Shown piece by piece: positions 42,569-53,499 of a DNA stretch of 64,000 bases. The notes below the pieces were generated by a model, which was not told the DNA's origin, ran no database searches, and saw only the letters and a list, made by a program, of their open reading frames with translations. A program made the translations under genes and the position numbers. Source of the stretch: Trachythela sp. YZ-2020 (Eukaryota; Cnidaria; Anthozoa; Malacalcyonacea; Clavulariidae); NCBI GenBank assembly GCA_016169945.1, contig JADLSH010000395.1:9142001-9206000 (forward strand), given 5' to 3'. Every line of letters begins with the position of its first letter. Position 1 is the first letter of the stretch.

Positions 42569-43207
42569 GATACTGTTAGGGTATTATGCAAAACAACCAA
42601 TTCTCAATACCACCTGTTTCATTCTATGGAAGACGTCCTGCTTCTCGACTTCAAAATAGGATACATGTCGAGTACATATGGTTATGTCGAGCGACCGCTT
42701 GCTGTCCATGAGTATAACATTCATATGGGAGGAGTTGACTTATGTGACATGTTGCTTTCCCTCTATCGCATATCTAGACGCTCCATCAAGTACTACATGC
42801 ACATCATCTATTACTGCTTAGGCATCTCCGTTGTTAATGGTTGGCTTCTCTATCGAAGACATATGGATCAGAACGGTGTGCTCACTAAAAATCAGCTGAA
42901 ACTAATTCAATTTCAGTCACAAATTGGAGACAGCTTGACTCGATGCCAGAAAGTTGTAACACCCAAAAGAGGTCGACCAACGCTAGAGAAAGAACTGCCT
43001 GCTAAAAAGCGTAGACCAGCAACAGTTCCAATGCCCTCAACAGCTATCGCTAAAGACAAAACTGGACATTTTCCAGAGTTCCAAGACAAACAACAGAGGT
43101 GTAGGCATTGCAAATCTGGATATACAAATGTTAGTTGCTCAAAATGTAACATTCATCTGTGTTTGGTGAAGAAACGTAATTGTTTCACAATCTTTCACTG
43201 TGAATAA
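42569..43207 (+). CDS. piggyBac-type transposase, C-terminal exon
   Basis: Open from an acceptor (TTTTTTATAG, 42568) through 212 codons to the stop at 43207. Signatures: HEYNIHMGGVDLCDMLLSLY, SIKYYMHIIYYCLGISVVNG and WLLYRR, the block after the last catalytic Asp of piggyBac (DDE_Tnp_1_7) enzymes. A basic linker (TPKRGRPTLEKELPAKKRRP, nuclear-localisation-like) leads to a C-terminal Cys-rich zinc domain, CRHCKSGYTNVSCSKCNIHL and C-...-HC. piggyBac cuts and pastes at TTAA, which makes this a candidate partner of the TTAA MITEs here. The N-terminal and D,D catalytic exons were not found. No stops in this exon. Confidence 0.85.
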   Translation, partial: DTVRVLCKTTNSQYHLFHSMEDVLLLDFKIGYMSSTYGYVERPLAVHEYNIHMGGVDLCDMLLSLYRISRRSIKYYMHIIYYCLGISVVNGWLLYRRHMDQNGVLTKNQLKLIQFQSQIGDSLTRCQKVVTPKRGRPTLEKELPAKKRRPATVPMPSTAIAKDKTGHFPEFQDKQQRCRHCKSGYTNVSCSKCNIHLCLVKKRNCFTIFHCE

Positions 43208-43962
43208 GTAATTACATGTATGTTTCTTTACATGTATTTGTTACAGTAGCTCTTTGAAGCAAAACTATTATACAACATGCCATATTCTTTGAATCTGGAA
43301 GTTACCTGTTTTGCATGTTATCTTGTAAAATAATGATAAATTATGTTTGCAATACCTGTGTAATTGAACTTTTCTGCACCCCCCCCCCCCCTGCAAACAA
43401 TCAAGGACTACCTCCAAATAATGTACACCACCAGATAGAGAATAGTGCACTATCACATGCAATATAATGACACCCACAATTTTCTTAATGTTCTGTTCCT
43501 GTATGTTACACATTCTGACTGAAAACATGTATAAGTTTCATGCCATCAGAATATATTTTGTTACTCTCATGCATGATGTTGTTCAGTGACAACAATTTCC
43601 AATTACGTCATTATGATGTCATATGAAGGCTATAGTTAATTATTTTTATCATACTTGGAATTTTTTTAATTGCAATAAGAAAAGTTATGCATGAAAGGGT
43701 TAAAACTGCTGTGTTTCCTAAAGAAATTACAAAGTAAGTTAAATTGCATAATTTGTGCAATCACAGTTAATGAAGGTACAATATAGAATGTAACTTTATC
43801 AGTCCTGATGGTATAGATATGAAAGAGAGTGTTTTATTGAGTTTTTTGCTGACTAAGCAATATGCAAATTGCAAAGTATAAAATAGATGTATAAAACATT
43901 TTTGTATATTAAAAAGCATGTGTATTATTCCCCAGTTATTACTCCCATACTTTTACATTTAG
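43208..43962. other. No gene recognised
   Basis: 3' flank of the piggyBac exon, with a 12-base C run at about 43379-43391. No further ORF supported. Confidence 0.4.
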
Positions 43963-44183
43963 GCAGTTTTCCCAGCTTTTAAGGAGCAGGTAAATAACTT
44001 GAAAGAGCAGCTAACAAGAGAGAGGGATGAGTACAATGAAATTTAAATTACAATACAATCTATGGTGTAAAGTGTAAAGGAAAAGCCCATGGTAGAAAAT
44101 GCACGAATAATCTGCAGCAATTGCCATACGAAAGGCCATAGAAATCAACAAAACAAACCGTGCACATTGTCTCGACTATACCT
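43963..44183 (+). pseudogene. Coiled-coil/zinc-knuckle exon, uncharacterised
   Basis: After an acceptor (ACATTTAG) one frame reads AVFPAFKEQVNNLKEQLTRE, a coiled coil, then two in-frame stops (44044-44046 and 44068-44070), then IICSNCHTKGHRNQQNKPC, a Cys/His knuckle. The block C-S-N-C-H-x-x-G-H-R-N-Q recurs, from memory, in uncharacterised multicopy coral proteins, usually followed by Y-C-G-x-K-D-K-H-P; a frame change near 44180 would bring CCGIKDKHPKYFSQLNSLK into line. Decayed. Confidence 0.5.
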
Positions 44184-44870
44184 GCTGTGGTATTAAGGAT
44201 AAACATCCCAAATATTTCTCACAGTTAAACAGCCTAAAAATTGATTCAATATCATACCCTATACAATGCTATCTTCCCACTACTCAAGTTGTGCCACCCA
44301 AACCCATCTCTGGTTTTCCAAAATGGCTTTGTCCTTCGTCTCAAAGGAATATAATCCTATTTCATACTTCTGCTGGAAGAGCTTGCCCTTGCTTTGTGAA
44401 AGGGTTCATAAGATTTTCTTTTCAGTTTTCTGAGTTTGAATTGAATTTACACAAGAACACTTCTATATATAAACACTCGATATGATAAGACCACCTTACA
44501 CAAGAGCAAGTGAGCCAAATCCAACATTTATCGAACCCGAATTGAAGAAATTGTGATAAAAAATGTAATTGTTAAGCACCGATTTTACTCCAAATGTAAC
44601 AGTAACGAAGCAGTGAAAACTTGGAGCAAGCGTGGTTCTATTTCAAGTTAGCTACGTCGCTGTACTTTTGAAACAACTGATGTGTCTTCTTGTAGCGACT
44701 GCTAAAACAATTTTATTTTTTCCCCACAATAATGTATATAAATAGTATGACAGAAGACTTGCAAGCGTACTTCTACATGAAACGGTTTATTATCAATCAC
44801 CACATCAAAACATAACACCAATGATTAATGAGATTAATAAAGACATGGATATAAACGCCACATTGCTGCG
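44184..44870. other. No further gene recognised
   Basis: Tail of the knuckle fragment (to ~44245), then AT-rich DNA. Confidence 0.35.
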
Positions 44871-44879
44871 TATAAACCA

Positions 44880-45062
44880 CGGAGATCTGTAAAACAATGT
44901 GTTTAGCGATTTGATTGGCATTAGCCAAGAACAGGTGTTTGCTGAATCGATTGGTGGTATTTACGTCCATTTTGGGCGAGGGCCGCCAAAGATACACACG
45001 CTCAAAGTCATCATCCTTTGGCGGTTGATATTCGACGGTGCCGTGTAGAAAGAGTTAAAGTC
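44880..45062 (+). mobile_element. TTAA MITE family, right-end fragment
   Basis: Matches the last ~180 bases of 4010-4997 (CGGAGATCTGTAAAACA-TG to GTGTAGAAAGAGTTAAAG), more diverged than copies 1 and 2. TTAA at the right end is kept. The left part is missing. Confidence 0.85.
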
Positions 45063-45069
45063 TGGAATT

Positions 45070-45879
45070 CATAAAGCTTCAAGTATTGTCCAAACAAGTT
45101 GTCTTGAAGGTTTCCATTCGGTTCTTAACCACTTTGCACCGAAGATGATTGCATTTTCATATCCTGGAATGTACATCAGGTACATGCACTGTATTTTAAC
45201 CTACTGGTATGGTAAAAAGGTCTCTTTGATTGTGAATACTCTTTCGATGCAGGGTTTGAATTAGTTCAGTAAAGTATGCCTACCTACTATATGGGAGAAG
45301 TATTTAAATTTTGTCATCTACTGTATCAGTTAAGAATTATTTTCATATCGCTAATTAAAAATGCTGTTGCACATGCTAATTCAAACCATTCAGACACAAA
45401 ATTATATTTGGCATAACAAATAAAATAATTTATTAATTATGATTTTTTTTTGAAATCTTAGACACATCCTTGCTGCCATACATTTCAACACCAATCTGAA
45501 CCGAGATAATAAAATGAAAAAATTGGAGGGTTCAGAGCAAGTTGTGGTTGTATATCCAAAATTCAAGAATGGAGAGGCAGTAGTAAGAGGTGTCACAGTG
45601 GAAGTAGATTTTTGTAAGTAATATGCATTATTTATTTTATCAACCATTTTATAGCACCAATTAACCAACCAGATTATGTGTGAATTTATTGTTAATAGCA
45701 TCCAGTGAAACGTGAATTTATTGGTAATAGCATCCAGAGTAAATAAATATTTATTCTGTTAACAAAGGTTATGTCCAAGAGATATACAAGACGTTTATTG
45801 ATTGCCAAAAAACAACACCTTGGAGAAAGAACTGGAACAATTGGAAAAGATGACCCCTGAGTTCATGAACACAATGATG
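45070..45879. other. No gene recognised
   Basis: AT-rich. An open stretch near 45470-45630 (KKLEGSEQVVVVYPKFKNGE with a donor GTAAGT at about 45616) is a weak plus-strand exon candidate, short and unassigned. Confidence 0.35.
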
Positions 45880-46458
45880 TATTTTTGCTGAGGAAAAACC
45901 AATTGGTATGTCTGTGGCTCCTCAATATCTTCATCAAAGCCTGTAAATACATCTGAATTTTCCCTGAATTTTATTCGAATTGCTTGGTAAACACATGCTG
46001 GTAATGGTATTCGAAGCCTACCCAGAGTTCCATACACCAGTCGAGAAACTCTCTGTATGATATTGATCGCAAGAATCTGAAAATATAGAAAAAAGTATGC
46101 ATACAACAAGGTATAAAAGACAAACACAGCACAATTATGCAAGCATATTAAATATACTTATTCATATATATATAAACTGCCAAGAAAACTATACTCATGC
46201 CTCCTCTGAACCACTTTGGCGATATCTTCTACGACATTTCGTTCTGTATTTAGTAGCCGACATTCTAAGTGACCATTTCTCCAAACAGTTCGCTCTAAAG
46301 CCAGGATGATGTATAACACACATGAAGGTGGTACTCCAGCTGTGTCTTGCAAGACGTCTTCTGATTGTAAGTTATCAACACATCTCCGAATCTCTTGACA
46401 ACACTGACACTCATATACGTTTTGTAGTGATTTAGTATCACAATTACCACATTTGCAC
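45880..46458 (-). pseudogene. P2X7 C-terminal-domain-like gene fragment
   Basis: Minus strand, two exons. Exon 46458 downward (acceptor ATAAATCTTAG) encodes CKCGNCDTKSLQNVYECQCC and CQEIRRCVDN, the Cys-rich start of the P2X7 ballast/C-terminal zinc domain. The exon from 46076 downward (acceptor TATATTTTCAG) encodes SISYREFLDWC and, one frame over, YGTLGRLRIPLPACVYQAIR and ENSDVFTGFDED, matching the Y-R-x-F-x-x-W ... L-G-R ... P-x-C-V-x-x-I-R-x-x-F blocks. In cnidarians this domain exists in many stand-alone genes without the ion channel (from memory). A frameshift near 46030 and the poor fit around 46190 suggest decay. No transmembrane channel part is present. Confidence 0.68.
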
Positions 46459-46773
46459 CTAAGATTTATAAAAAGAGATACCCTTAGCTGGCTACACTAA
46501 AATATAATTTAACAAATATAAAACTGGATACAAGCCAGATTCTAGTTAAATTGTATCTACATGCCATGTGCTTACAGCAACCGTGTTATCTAAACGCTGT
46601 TGAAGGGCTTCAACGTGAATATTCTCACGTTCCTTTTGGCATGTTTGGGGCTAAATATCTCTGAAAGGTTTCAAAATCGAATTAAAGAATATATTATCAA
46701 TCGAATCGTCTCTTCACAGCCTATCTTTGGTGAAAAAATGAAAATTCTTTCATATGCACTTTATATTTTGTCA

Positions 46774-47968
46774 GTCATCTTAAACCTCATTGGTCAGATC
46801 GATACTTAGACTGTGAACCTTGTGAGACACGTCGCTAATGATAGTAAGTGTACAATATTTTAAAACTGTTATTTAATTTGTAAAGCGACACAAGCAACAG
46901 TAGTTGGTTTAGCAGCAGATAAAAAAAATAGATTATTGTCAGTCTTTTCGGTATTAGCAGTAGATTATTGTTAGTCTTTTCGGTTATTTATCACAGGCTG
47001 GTGATAAAGAAGAAGAATGTCATTTCTGTTTAGTGACAATAGCTAAAGGACAGTCTACATGTTATATGGTGGCATGATGCAGACATAACTGCATACAGGC
47101 TTAGAGAAGTCGATTGTTGTGTGCAAGGATGGCGAGAACCCCATACAATGTGCGATGTGTCGCGCAGTGTTTCGTCAAAGGGCATATTGTATGCTGTGTC
47201 TCACAAAATATCACAAAGATGACGATGTTATTCCCATGTTATGTTGTAACGCGGACGCTCGCGTCCCGAAGCGTGAGGGGAAAAAACAAAGCAAAAAACA
47301 ATAAAATATTGCATGTTTGTGGAGGTTGTGGACAGCTTTGGGATAAAGAATAAACATTTATTTATTGTATATATAACTTTTTTTCTGAAATTATGTTATA
47401 CAGTGTCGTGCTGTGGTCATCACTGCACAACATTGTGTAACATAAGAACTGTCTGCTAGCTACATTATATATGAATACATCATATGACATGTATATAAAC
47501 AAGTGAAATTTTTGATAAAAAATAAAAATGAATTTAACTATTGATGGATTTTATGTGTTATTATTGAATTACCCATTTCAGATCGATACTTAGACTGTGA
47601 ACCTTGTGAGATACGAAATAGACGTGGACAGATGGAATAACTGTCAAACATTTTAAAACGGATATGAATTACCTCCATAATGATTGAACGCTCTTCTAAT
47701 CTTTTTGTAAATGAATAAATAATTTATGCGGATTATGTTGTTAATGACAGTAAGTGTACAGAGGACTATATTTTGTTGACCATATATGGTCATCTTAAAG
47801 CTCATTGGTCAGATCAATACTTAGACTGTGAACCTTGTGAGACACATCGCTAATGATAGTAAGTGTGCGATATTTTAAAATGGTTATTTAATTTGTAAAC
47901 TTCACACAAGCAACAGTAGTTGGTTTAGCAGCAGTTCAAAAATTATTATTGTTAGTCTTTTCTGATAT
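46774..47968. repeat. Repeated block TTAGACTGTGAACCTTGTGAGA, three copies
   Basis: About 180 bases at 46774-46960 (GGTCAGATCGATACTTAGAC ... AGTAGTTGGTTTAGCAGCAG) recur at 47790-47968 with ~90 percent match by eye, and a ~40-base part recurs at 47578-47620. All three are in the same direction and flank the Cys-rich ORF at 47107-47304. Confidence 0.8.
47107..47304 (+). CDS. Cys-rich ORF, possible terminal exon of a transposon gene
   Basis: A frame open to 47304 reads VVCKDGENPIQCAMCRAVFR, QRAYCMLCLTKYHKDDDVIP and MLCC, then a basic end. C-x2-C ... C-x2-C ... H ... CC spacing suggests a zinc-binding C-terminus like those of piggyBac-type transposases, but no family match is certain. No clear start, so it is probably an exon or fragment. 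Confidence 0.35.
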   Translation, partial: KSIVVCKDGENPIQCAMCRAVFRQRAYCMLCLTKYHKDDDVIPMLCCNADARVPKREGKKQSKKQ

Positions 47969-48131
47969 AGGAATAATACAATTTGAAATAATTGAAGGAA
48001 TAATACAATTAGAAAAAAGAGTGACAATTAATAAAGCAAGATATTATTTCTTAACTAAAAAAATGATAAATATTTTTCCACAAGGTGTAAAAACAAATAT
48101 AGGATATTATTCTTGCCAGTATGTGCACTAA
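47949..48131 (+). CDS. AT-rich ORF, 60 aa, unassigned
   Basis: Reads IQLEKRVTINKARYYFLTKK and MINIFPQGVKTNIGYYSCQY. Very AT-rich codons. It resembles in style the decayed small ORFs of 51-57 kb. No family recognised. Confidence 0.2.
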   Translation: MLVFSDIGIIQFEIIEGIIQLEKRVTINKARYYFLTKKMINIFPQGVKTNIGYYSCQYVH

Positions 48132-48294
48132 TAAACAAAATTACAAACGTGACAGTGACAAATATGGTTTATCATTAGGTGGTGGTTAGAGATTATAAAA
48201 GAATGTTAAACAACGTTTTTTATTCACGTGAGAATATAACTAGTGATCCAAGGATAGTGCAAAGTTTTAAAAGACAAATGCTATATTACATGGT

Positions 48295-48482
48295 TAATAT
48301 CATTATTAACAATTTTCCTCGTTTCTGATTGGCTAAGAACATCGAAAATTTCTCGTAATTCTTTTTACTATGGGTATTTGGGAGAAAATACCACATGTGG
48401 TATTTTCTCCCAAATACCCCTAGTAAAAATTTTAGTATAATTTTATTTTTATAGTATTTTCCTTGTTAATAATGATATTAAT
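48295..48482. repeat. Nested palindrome 1
   Basis: Outer arms TAATATCATTATTAACAA and TTGTTAATAATGATATTA (48296-48313 / 48464-48481) enclose a perfect inner hairpin GGGTATTTGGGAGAAAATAC / GTATTTTCTCCCAAATACCC centred near 48394. Probably a foldback MITE. Confidence 0.85.
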
Positions 48483-48484
48483 AC

Positions 48485-48613
48485 GAAATAGCACTTGTTC
48501 TCGAAGTATTAATGAAAAATTGCACTTGTGTTTGGCGAAATATTCGTATATTACGAATATTTCGCCAAACACGCTTGCAATTTTTCATTAATACTTCTCG
48601 AACCGTGCTATTT
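48485..48613. repeat. Palindrome 2, ~129 bp
   Basis: GAAATAGCAC ... GTGTTTGGCGAAATATTCGTA pairs with its complement almost end to end, with a 0-2 base loop near 48549. It starts within three bases of the end of palindrome 1. Confidence 0.88.
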
Positions 48614-48747
48614 CCTATACTTATAGTATAGTGCGTACGTAATTGTTGTGCATCCATGTTGTGTTGTGTTTATATTTGCATATTACGTATTTACACAGCA
48701 ATTTTTATTTGGCAATTATTTTTACCTTTACTATTTTTATTTGCCCT

Positions 48748-48845
48748 TGAAAATTGATGAAATGTGACAAGCTTTTGAAAAGCTAGCATGCCAGTTTTTC
48801 AACAAGTACACTTGTCAATGAAAAGCTTGTAATATTTCATCATTC
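48748..48845. repeat. Palindrome 3, ~98 bp
   Basis: TGATGAAATGTGACAAGCTTTT pairs with AAAAGCTTGTAATATTTCATCA, with a smaller ACTTGTTGAAAAACTGGC-type core. Imperfect. Confidence 0.7.
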
Positions 48846-49094
48846 GTAATTCTAAATTCGCAATGAGTGATTTATGTTTTTGCCAATATATTATAGTAAG
48901 CAGATAAAATTGTCTTTTGTTTACGGTTGCAATATTTGATCAGTTTTATTCAACTAATTGCAAATATGTCTTCGATTATTTCAAATTTTATTTATTATTT
49001 CATCGTGTATATAAAATTTCGAGAGTACGGTTGTACACAGACTACTAAAATAAAGGCTAAGCAAAACTAGAAAGTATATAGAATGCATCGGTGG

Positions 49095-49300
49095 GCCAGT
49101 TTTGACATCCGGTTTGACCCACACGCTACATTTCAAATTTCGCCGTAACTTTGTCAATTTTTATTGTTTTTCTTTGAAAGTTGGTAAGTATTAGCGAAAA
49201 TCACACGGTTTTTAAAACAGAAGTTATAATCGACCAAAAGTACTGAATATATAATTAGTTACGATATAATAAATATCAGATTACAAAGGTGTTAAAATGC
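49095..49300 (+). mobile_element. TTAA MITE family, internal fragment
   Basis: TGACATCCGGTTTGACCCAC to TACAAAGGTGTTAAAA matches about 4580-4805 of copy 1, with a ~35-base deletion. Both ends are missing. Confidence 0.85.
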
Positions 49301-51420
49301 TGAAATACTGAAAATGTTTGAATTCCGGGGGAAGATTCACTTTCATAACATCTTTGGATAAAGCCTGTAAATTCGGAAATAACATCAAGACGATCGAATA
49401 AATAATTGTAGTTGTGCCTTTACACTTCAAAGCTTCAAAAAAGGAAAAAATAGCTAAAAGTCCACGAACTTACGAAGAATATAAATCACAAATACCCCCG
49501 GAAGTTTACACTGACTGAATGCCTGAATGTCTGACTGACTGACGTGAATTTTCGCCACTAATCACAATACTGCAAAGTTTCAAAGAAACTTTGCACTAAA
49601 AACTGGCGTTGAAACAGAATATCAACATAGCGAATTTTATAATCTTTAAGACAAATTGACGAAATTGTTAGTAAAAATGAATAATATTGTAATAAAAATG
49701 TATAAATGTATATAATGTATAAATGTATATGAAATTATTTTAACATGATTACAAATATTTGTTATCAACATATGAAATAAAACAAAAAGTATAAAACACA
49801 ATAAGATGATAAGGTATTGGTTAAGGGTCATTCCATCCATCACGAGAGCTTCGGCAGTTCCAACCCGGTTGGTTTTATAACAAATTCAACCGCTTCTTTT
49901 GGCACCAGAACTTTTAGAAATTATGAAATGCCTATCGTGAGTCCGGGTTTAACCCCAATCCCCAACAATGCCATATAAGGTCAGTGTTGATTGCTATAAA
50001 CCAATGAAAATCCGCCATCTAGGCAATGACATCACGAGGAATCGATTGCCAGTACTTTCAATACGCTAGGGTGCAAAGTTGCAGAGATTAGTACACAATA
50101 TAAACGAGAATTGCCGTAAAAGGGCTAGATTATGTCCTATGATTACACAAATGGTGTCAAACTAAAGGGATTGGAAATCCCCATCGATTGGTGGTATTTA
50201 CGAAAGGTAGGAAAGCGAAGGGAATATATAATTTGTTTGTTAATTTGTAAACAAATACAACTACAGAGGTGTTTGAAAGGGGCTAAATCGGCCGCGTAGC
50301 ATTGTAAACAAACACAATTTCCTTCTCTAAAGAGATCATAAAACGCTGAATCGAACGGTGGTATTGTCATCTACATAGCATGCACTGAACCGAAGATATG
50401 AAAACTGCAAAATTAGTGAAAATCTAAGACGATATCGTCTTAGAATTGATACCCTCAAACCACAAAGAGATACTGTTCATCACATAGAATATATGGCAAA
50501 TATGCTGTATCCAGTTTGGTAAATCAATCCATAATTGAATCAGGAGTAGTATGCAGTCTTAGCGTAGATGTTGTCACAAAGTTTAAGGTGCAAATATTTG
50601 TTGATGTACAAGTAATGCATTGCCGTTGAAATTTTGGAGTGTTGAAAATTGCATCCCTTGTTGTTGCCACTTTGCCTTGGCAGAGTTAATATTGATCCTT
50701 TTCCCCACATTGGAATGGTCAATGATCTAGAAAATAATAAAATTTGTTAGGATACAGTATGTAGGTTACAAAAACAGCATGGGGTTAAACAAATGGTGGG
50801 AAGTGGGATTGAGTGTAAGAACGAACTGAAATGTTTACTATAAAATTAAGATATATTTACACTTACCATTCTCCGGAGACCTTGCCAACAATAGAATTCC
50901 ATACAAAATTGTGATAATTGAAACAGGTGATTGAAACATGAGTTACACATGTACATTCAGGTTACATACATACACAACCGGCTTCGCTGCTTCGCGACTG
51001 ATTCACAACTTATATTCAGTAAATTCGTAAAATTAACTAAATAAACAACACATGTTTACGTTTAAATACGGAATTATTTTTAAAATTTGGCCACTTTGTG
51101 GTTTTGGGATTGTCTTCGATTTAAAATAAACGATATCTTATAAACTTTTCCATTCCTGAATTCGGGCTCCATCTTGCCGTGCTGATATAAACTATAAGGG
51201 CACGGCCGTGCGTTGTTGCTATATAAAATGCCAATAAGATTGACCAATATACAAATTGACCCATACGAACGCGAGTTTATGAAAATTGAATTTTAAAAAT
51301 GTTTATCACATTCAAGCAACAGGCGAACACATTATTTAATATCTTTATATTTTTTATGTAGATTTTGATTTACTTCATAGATTGTTTTCACATTAACAAA
51401 AATAAAGAAGAGCAATGTGA
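49301..51420. other. No gene recognised
   Basis: AT-rich. Minor items: GACTGACTGAC simple repeat near 49525; a 20-base ATCGATTGGTGGTATTTACG match to the TTAA MITE at about 50184. Confidence 0.4.
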
Positions 51421-51427
51421 TTCACCT

Positions 51428-51724
51428 TTAAAGTGTATCATCATCATCATCATAATATAAATTAACTAAATTATGATGCTGTTGACTCACTTCATAAACA
51501 GAAGAAAACAAGAAAATGTGTATGGTTAAAAGAAGTATTTTATCTTTCATATTCTTTATGTAATATGTCAGTTGAATTCTTCCCTTGCCCACACCACGCG
51601 ATGTGATGGATGATATAACAGTTAAAAAGACCTCTTTTTTTATTGTAAAAATGTTAAAATTTCGTAAACCATTTAATGGTTTGTAGAAACTTTGACATTC
51701 AGATATTGAAAAACACGAAGACAT
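51428..51724 (-). CDS. ORF, 98 aa, unassigned
   Basis: Minus strand, MSSCFSISECQSFYKPLNGL, then FTIKKEVFLTVISSITSRGV and a hydrophobic stretch LLLTIHIFLFSSVYEV. The end is a run of Asp codons from an ATC microsatellite (51438-51452). The composition looks protein-like but no family is recognised. It lies at the edge of the AT-rich tract with other decayed ORFs. Confidence 0.25.
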   Translation of the reverse strand: MSSCFSISECQSFYKPLNGLRNFNIFTIKKEVFLTVISSITSRGVGKGRIQLTYYIKNMKDKILLLTIHIFLFSSVYEVSQQHHNLVNLYYDDDDDTL

Positions 51725-52229
51725 ACACGTGAAGACAAAGACTTTTTTCTAGCGTATAAACTGGGTTAAGATTATCTTGCCAAGTTTATTTGTATTAAAA
51801 AACAATAAAAAAGAAGAAGAGAACAGGAAAAAAGGAACAACAACAGAGTGTTTTAGTATTAGTATTGGTCGGTGCGGCTATTTTAAATATCTATACTTAT
51901 CTGTATTACTATTATTCACACATATTACGCAAAAAGGAAAAAGGAAGGTGATAATTATCATATTTGATATTTGTCTTCAAGTGTTTATAAGCGGTGTAGA
52001 CAAGTGCTCGCTAGCTGTTAAAATAAGTGCTCGCTAGCTGTTCAATTAATTTAGCAAATTTTACTATGTGGTAATGTAGGTCCTATAGGACGAAAAAAGT
52101 TTTAACATACATGCCATTTTCACTCTTTATGAAAAACATGTAAAATCTCACCGCATTTATACCTTTTTATCGTCATCGGTAATATAAAGAAATACTTCAC
52201 AAATAATTTTATGATATTTTTCATTAATT

Positions 52230-52425
52230 CTTTCTTAAAAAAAAACCATCACCATAAGCATAAATTATTTTATCCCCATCAAAGTTAAAATATTCGTTTT
52301 AGTATCACAAAGGGTTTAAACACATGGTTATGCTTGGTCGAAACTTATAATTCCAAATATTAAAAACATTTTCTTTAACTAAAATAGCATTTTCTATAGA
52401 ACGTTTTTCATCTTGAAAATATATG
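52230..52425 (-). pseudogene. Decayed AT-rich ORF, minus strand
   Basis: One frame carries IYFQDEKRSIENAILVKENV, FNIWNYKFRPSITMCLN, two stops, then NFDGDKIIYAYGDGFFLRKN. Protein-like residue order with stops suggests an old gene. It is cut at its start by the foldback at 52430. Possibly part of a virus-like or Polinton-like relic (inference only). Confidence 0.35.
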
Positions 52426-52429
52426 TGTA

Positions 52430-53342
52430 TGTCAGAAAAGGCTTATGGTATTTTGCGAAACGAAAAGGGAAATTGCGAATGCAAGATACTTGATACTCAT
52501 TACCAGCCTAGACCTAGGGCCTTTACTAGGCAGACGAAGCCTGTTTGCAGGTTAATCGACTTCGTGACGTCACGACTCACGAGGCAGATGCTCGTTTTTC
52601 CTCCTTCCCGCCAGCCCCCCTCAAATGCTGTTTTGATCGATGGATATCAACACGGTGTCCCAAATTAAACGGAAAAAGCAGAAATAGAAATAAGAAGGCC
52701 TTGGGTCAATGTGCCTTTATACTATATTGTAGAAGATTGGTTGGCTTGTTTACAGCCGTTTGGCTACCAGGGACTGGAATCGAGCTTAGAAGATTGGATG
52801 CTAGTTGCGATATTAAAATATTGCAAAATACGCAGTTTAGGCACTCAAACACATTGTAATCATTAGAATGTGGGGGTGCCTTACCCCAATGGGCACGGTG
52901 CCCATTAAAAAAGTATCCCTTGTAAAAATTGTGGTGTGAACAGGTGCATATCGCAACTAGCATCCAATCTTCTAAGCTCGATTCCAGTCCCAGCCAAACG
53001 GCTGTAAACAAGCCAACCAATCTTCTACAATATAGTATAAAGGCACATTGACCCAAGGCCTTCTTATTTCTATTTCAGCTTTTTCCGTTTAATTTGGGAC
53101 ACCGTGTTGATATCCATCGATCAAAACAGCATTTGAGGGGGGCTGGCGGGAAGGAGGAAAAATGAGCATCTGCCTCGTGACGTCACGAAGTCGATTAACC
53201 TGCAAACAGGCTTCGCCTGCCTAGTAAAGGCCCTAGGTCTAGGCTGGTAATGAGTATCAAGTATCTTGCATTCGCAATTTCCCGTTTCACAATTTCCAGT
53301 TTCGTTTTGAAAAATACCATAAGCCGTCAGAAAACACATAAA
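52430..53342. mobile_element. Large foldback element, ~0.9 kb with ~390-bp arms
   Basis: Left arm from GGCTTATGGTATTTT (about 52441) to TTGGATGCTAGTTGCGATAT (about 52816); right arm is its reverse complement from ATATCGCAACTAGCATCCAA (about 52947) to ~53335. Arms are ~95 percent alike with small indels (for example, an extra GACTCACG in the left arm). The loop is ~130 bases. Both arms encode the same shadow peptide. No transposase. TSD not clear. Confidence 0.9.
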
Positions 53343-53499
53343 AACGTAAAACACGAAGCTTAAATCTTTAATACTTAAAAAAAAATTACTTTGGTCAGGA
53401 AAAGAAGCTTGAAAAAATCGTATACCAAACTCTCTACTTTTTCTTATAATTTCTTTTACCCATAATTATAATCTAAAAGAAGCGTATCAACATCGACAC

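Noticed and set aside
50184..50203. 20-base match to the TTAA MITE (ATCGATTGGTGGTATTTACG)
   Set aside because: Too short alone to call a MITE fragment; flanks do not match.
50143..50370. Minus-strand Cys-containing ORF of 75 codons
   Set aside because: No domain or splice signals, and ORFs of this length occur by chance in DNA of this composition.
52545..53056. Two ORFs sharing the same peptide on opposite strands
   Set aside because: They are the two arms of the foldback read in opposite directions.
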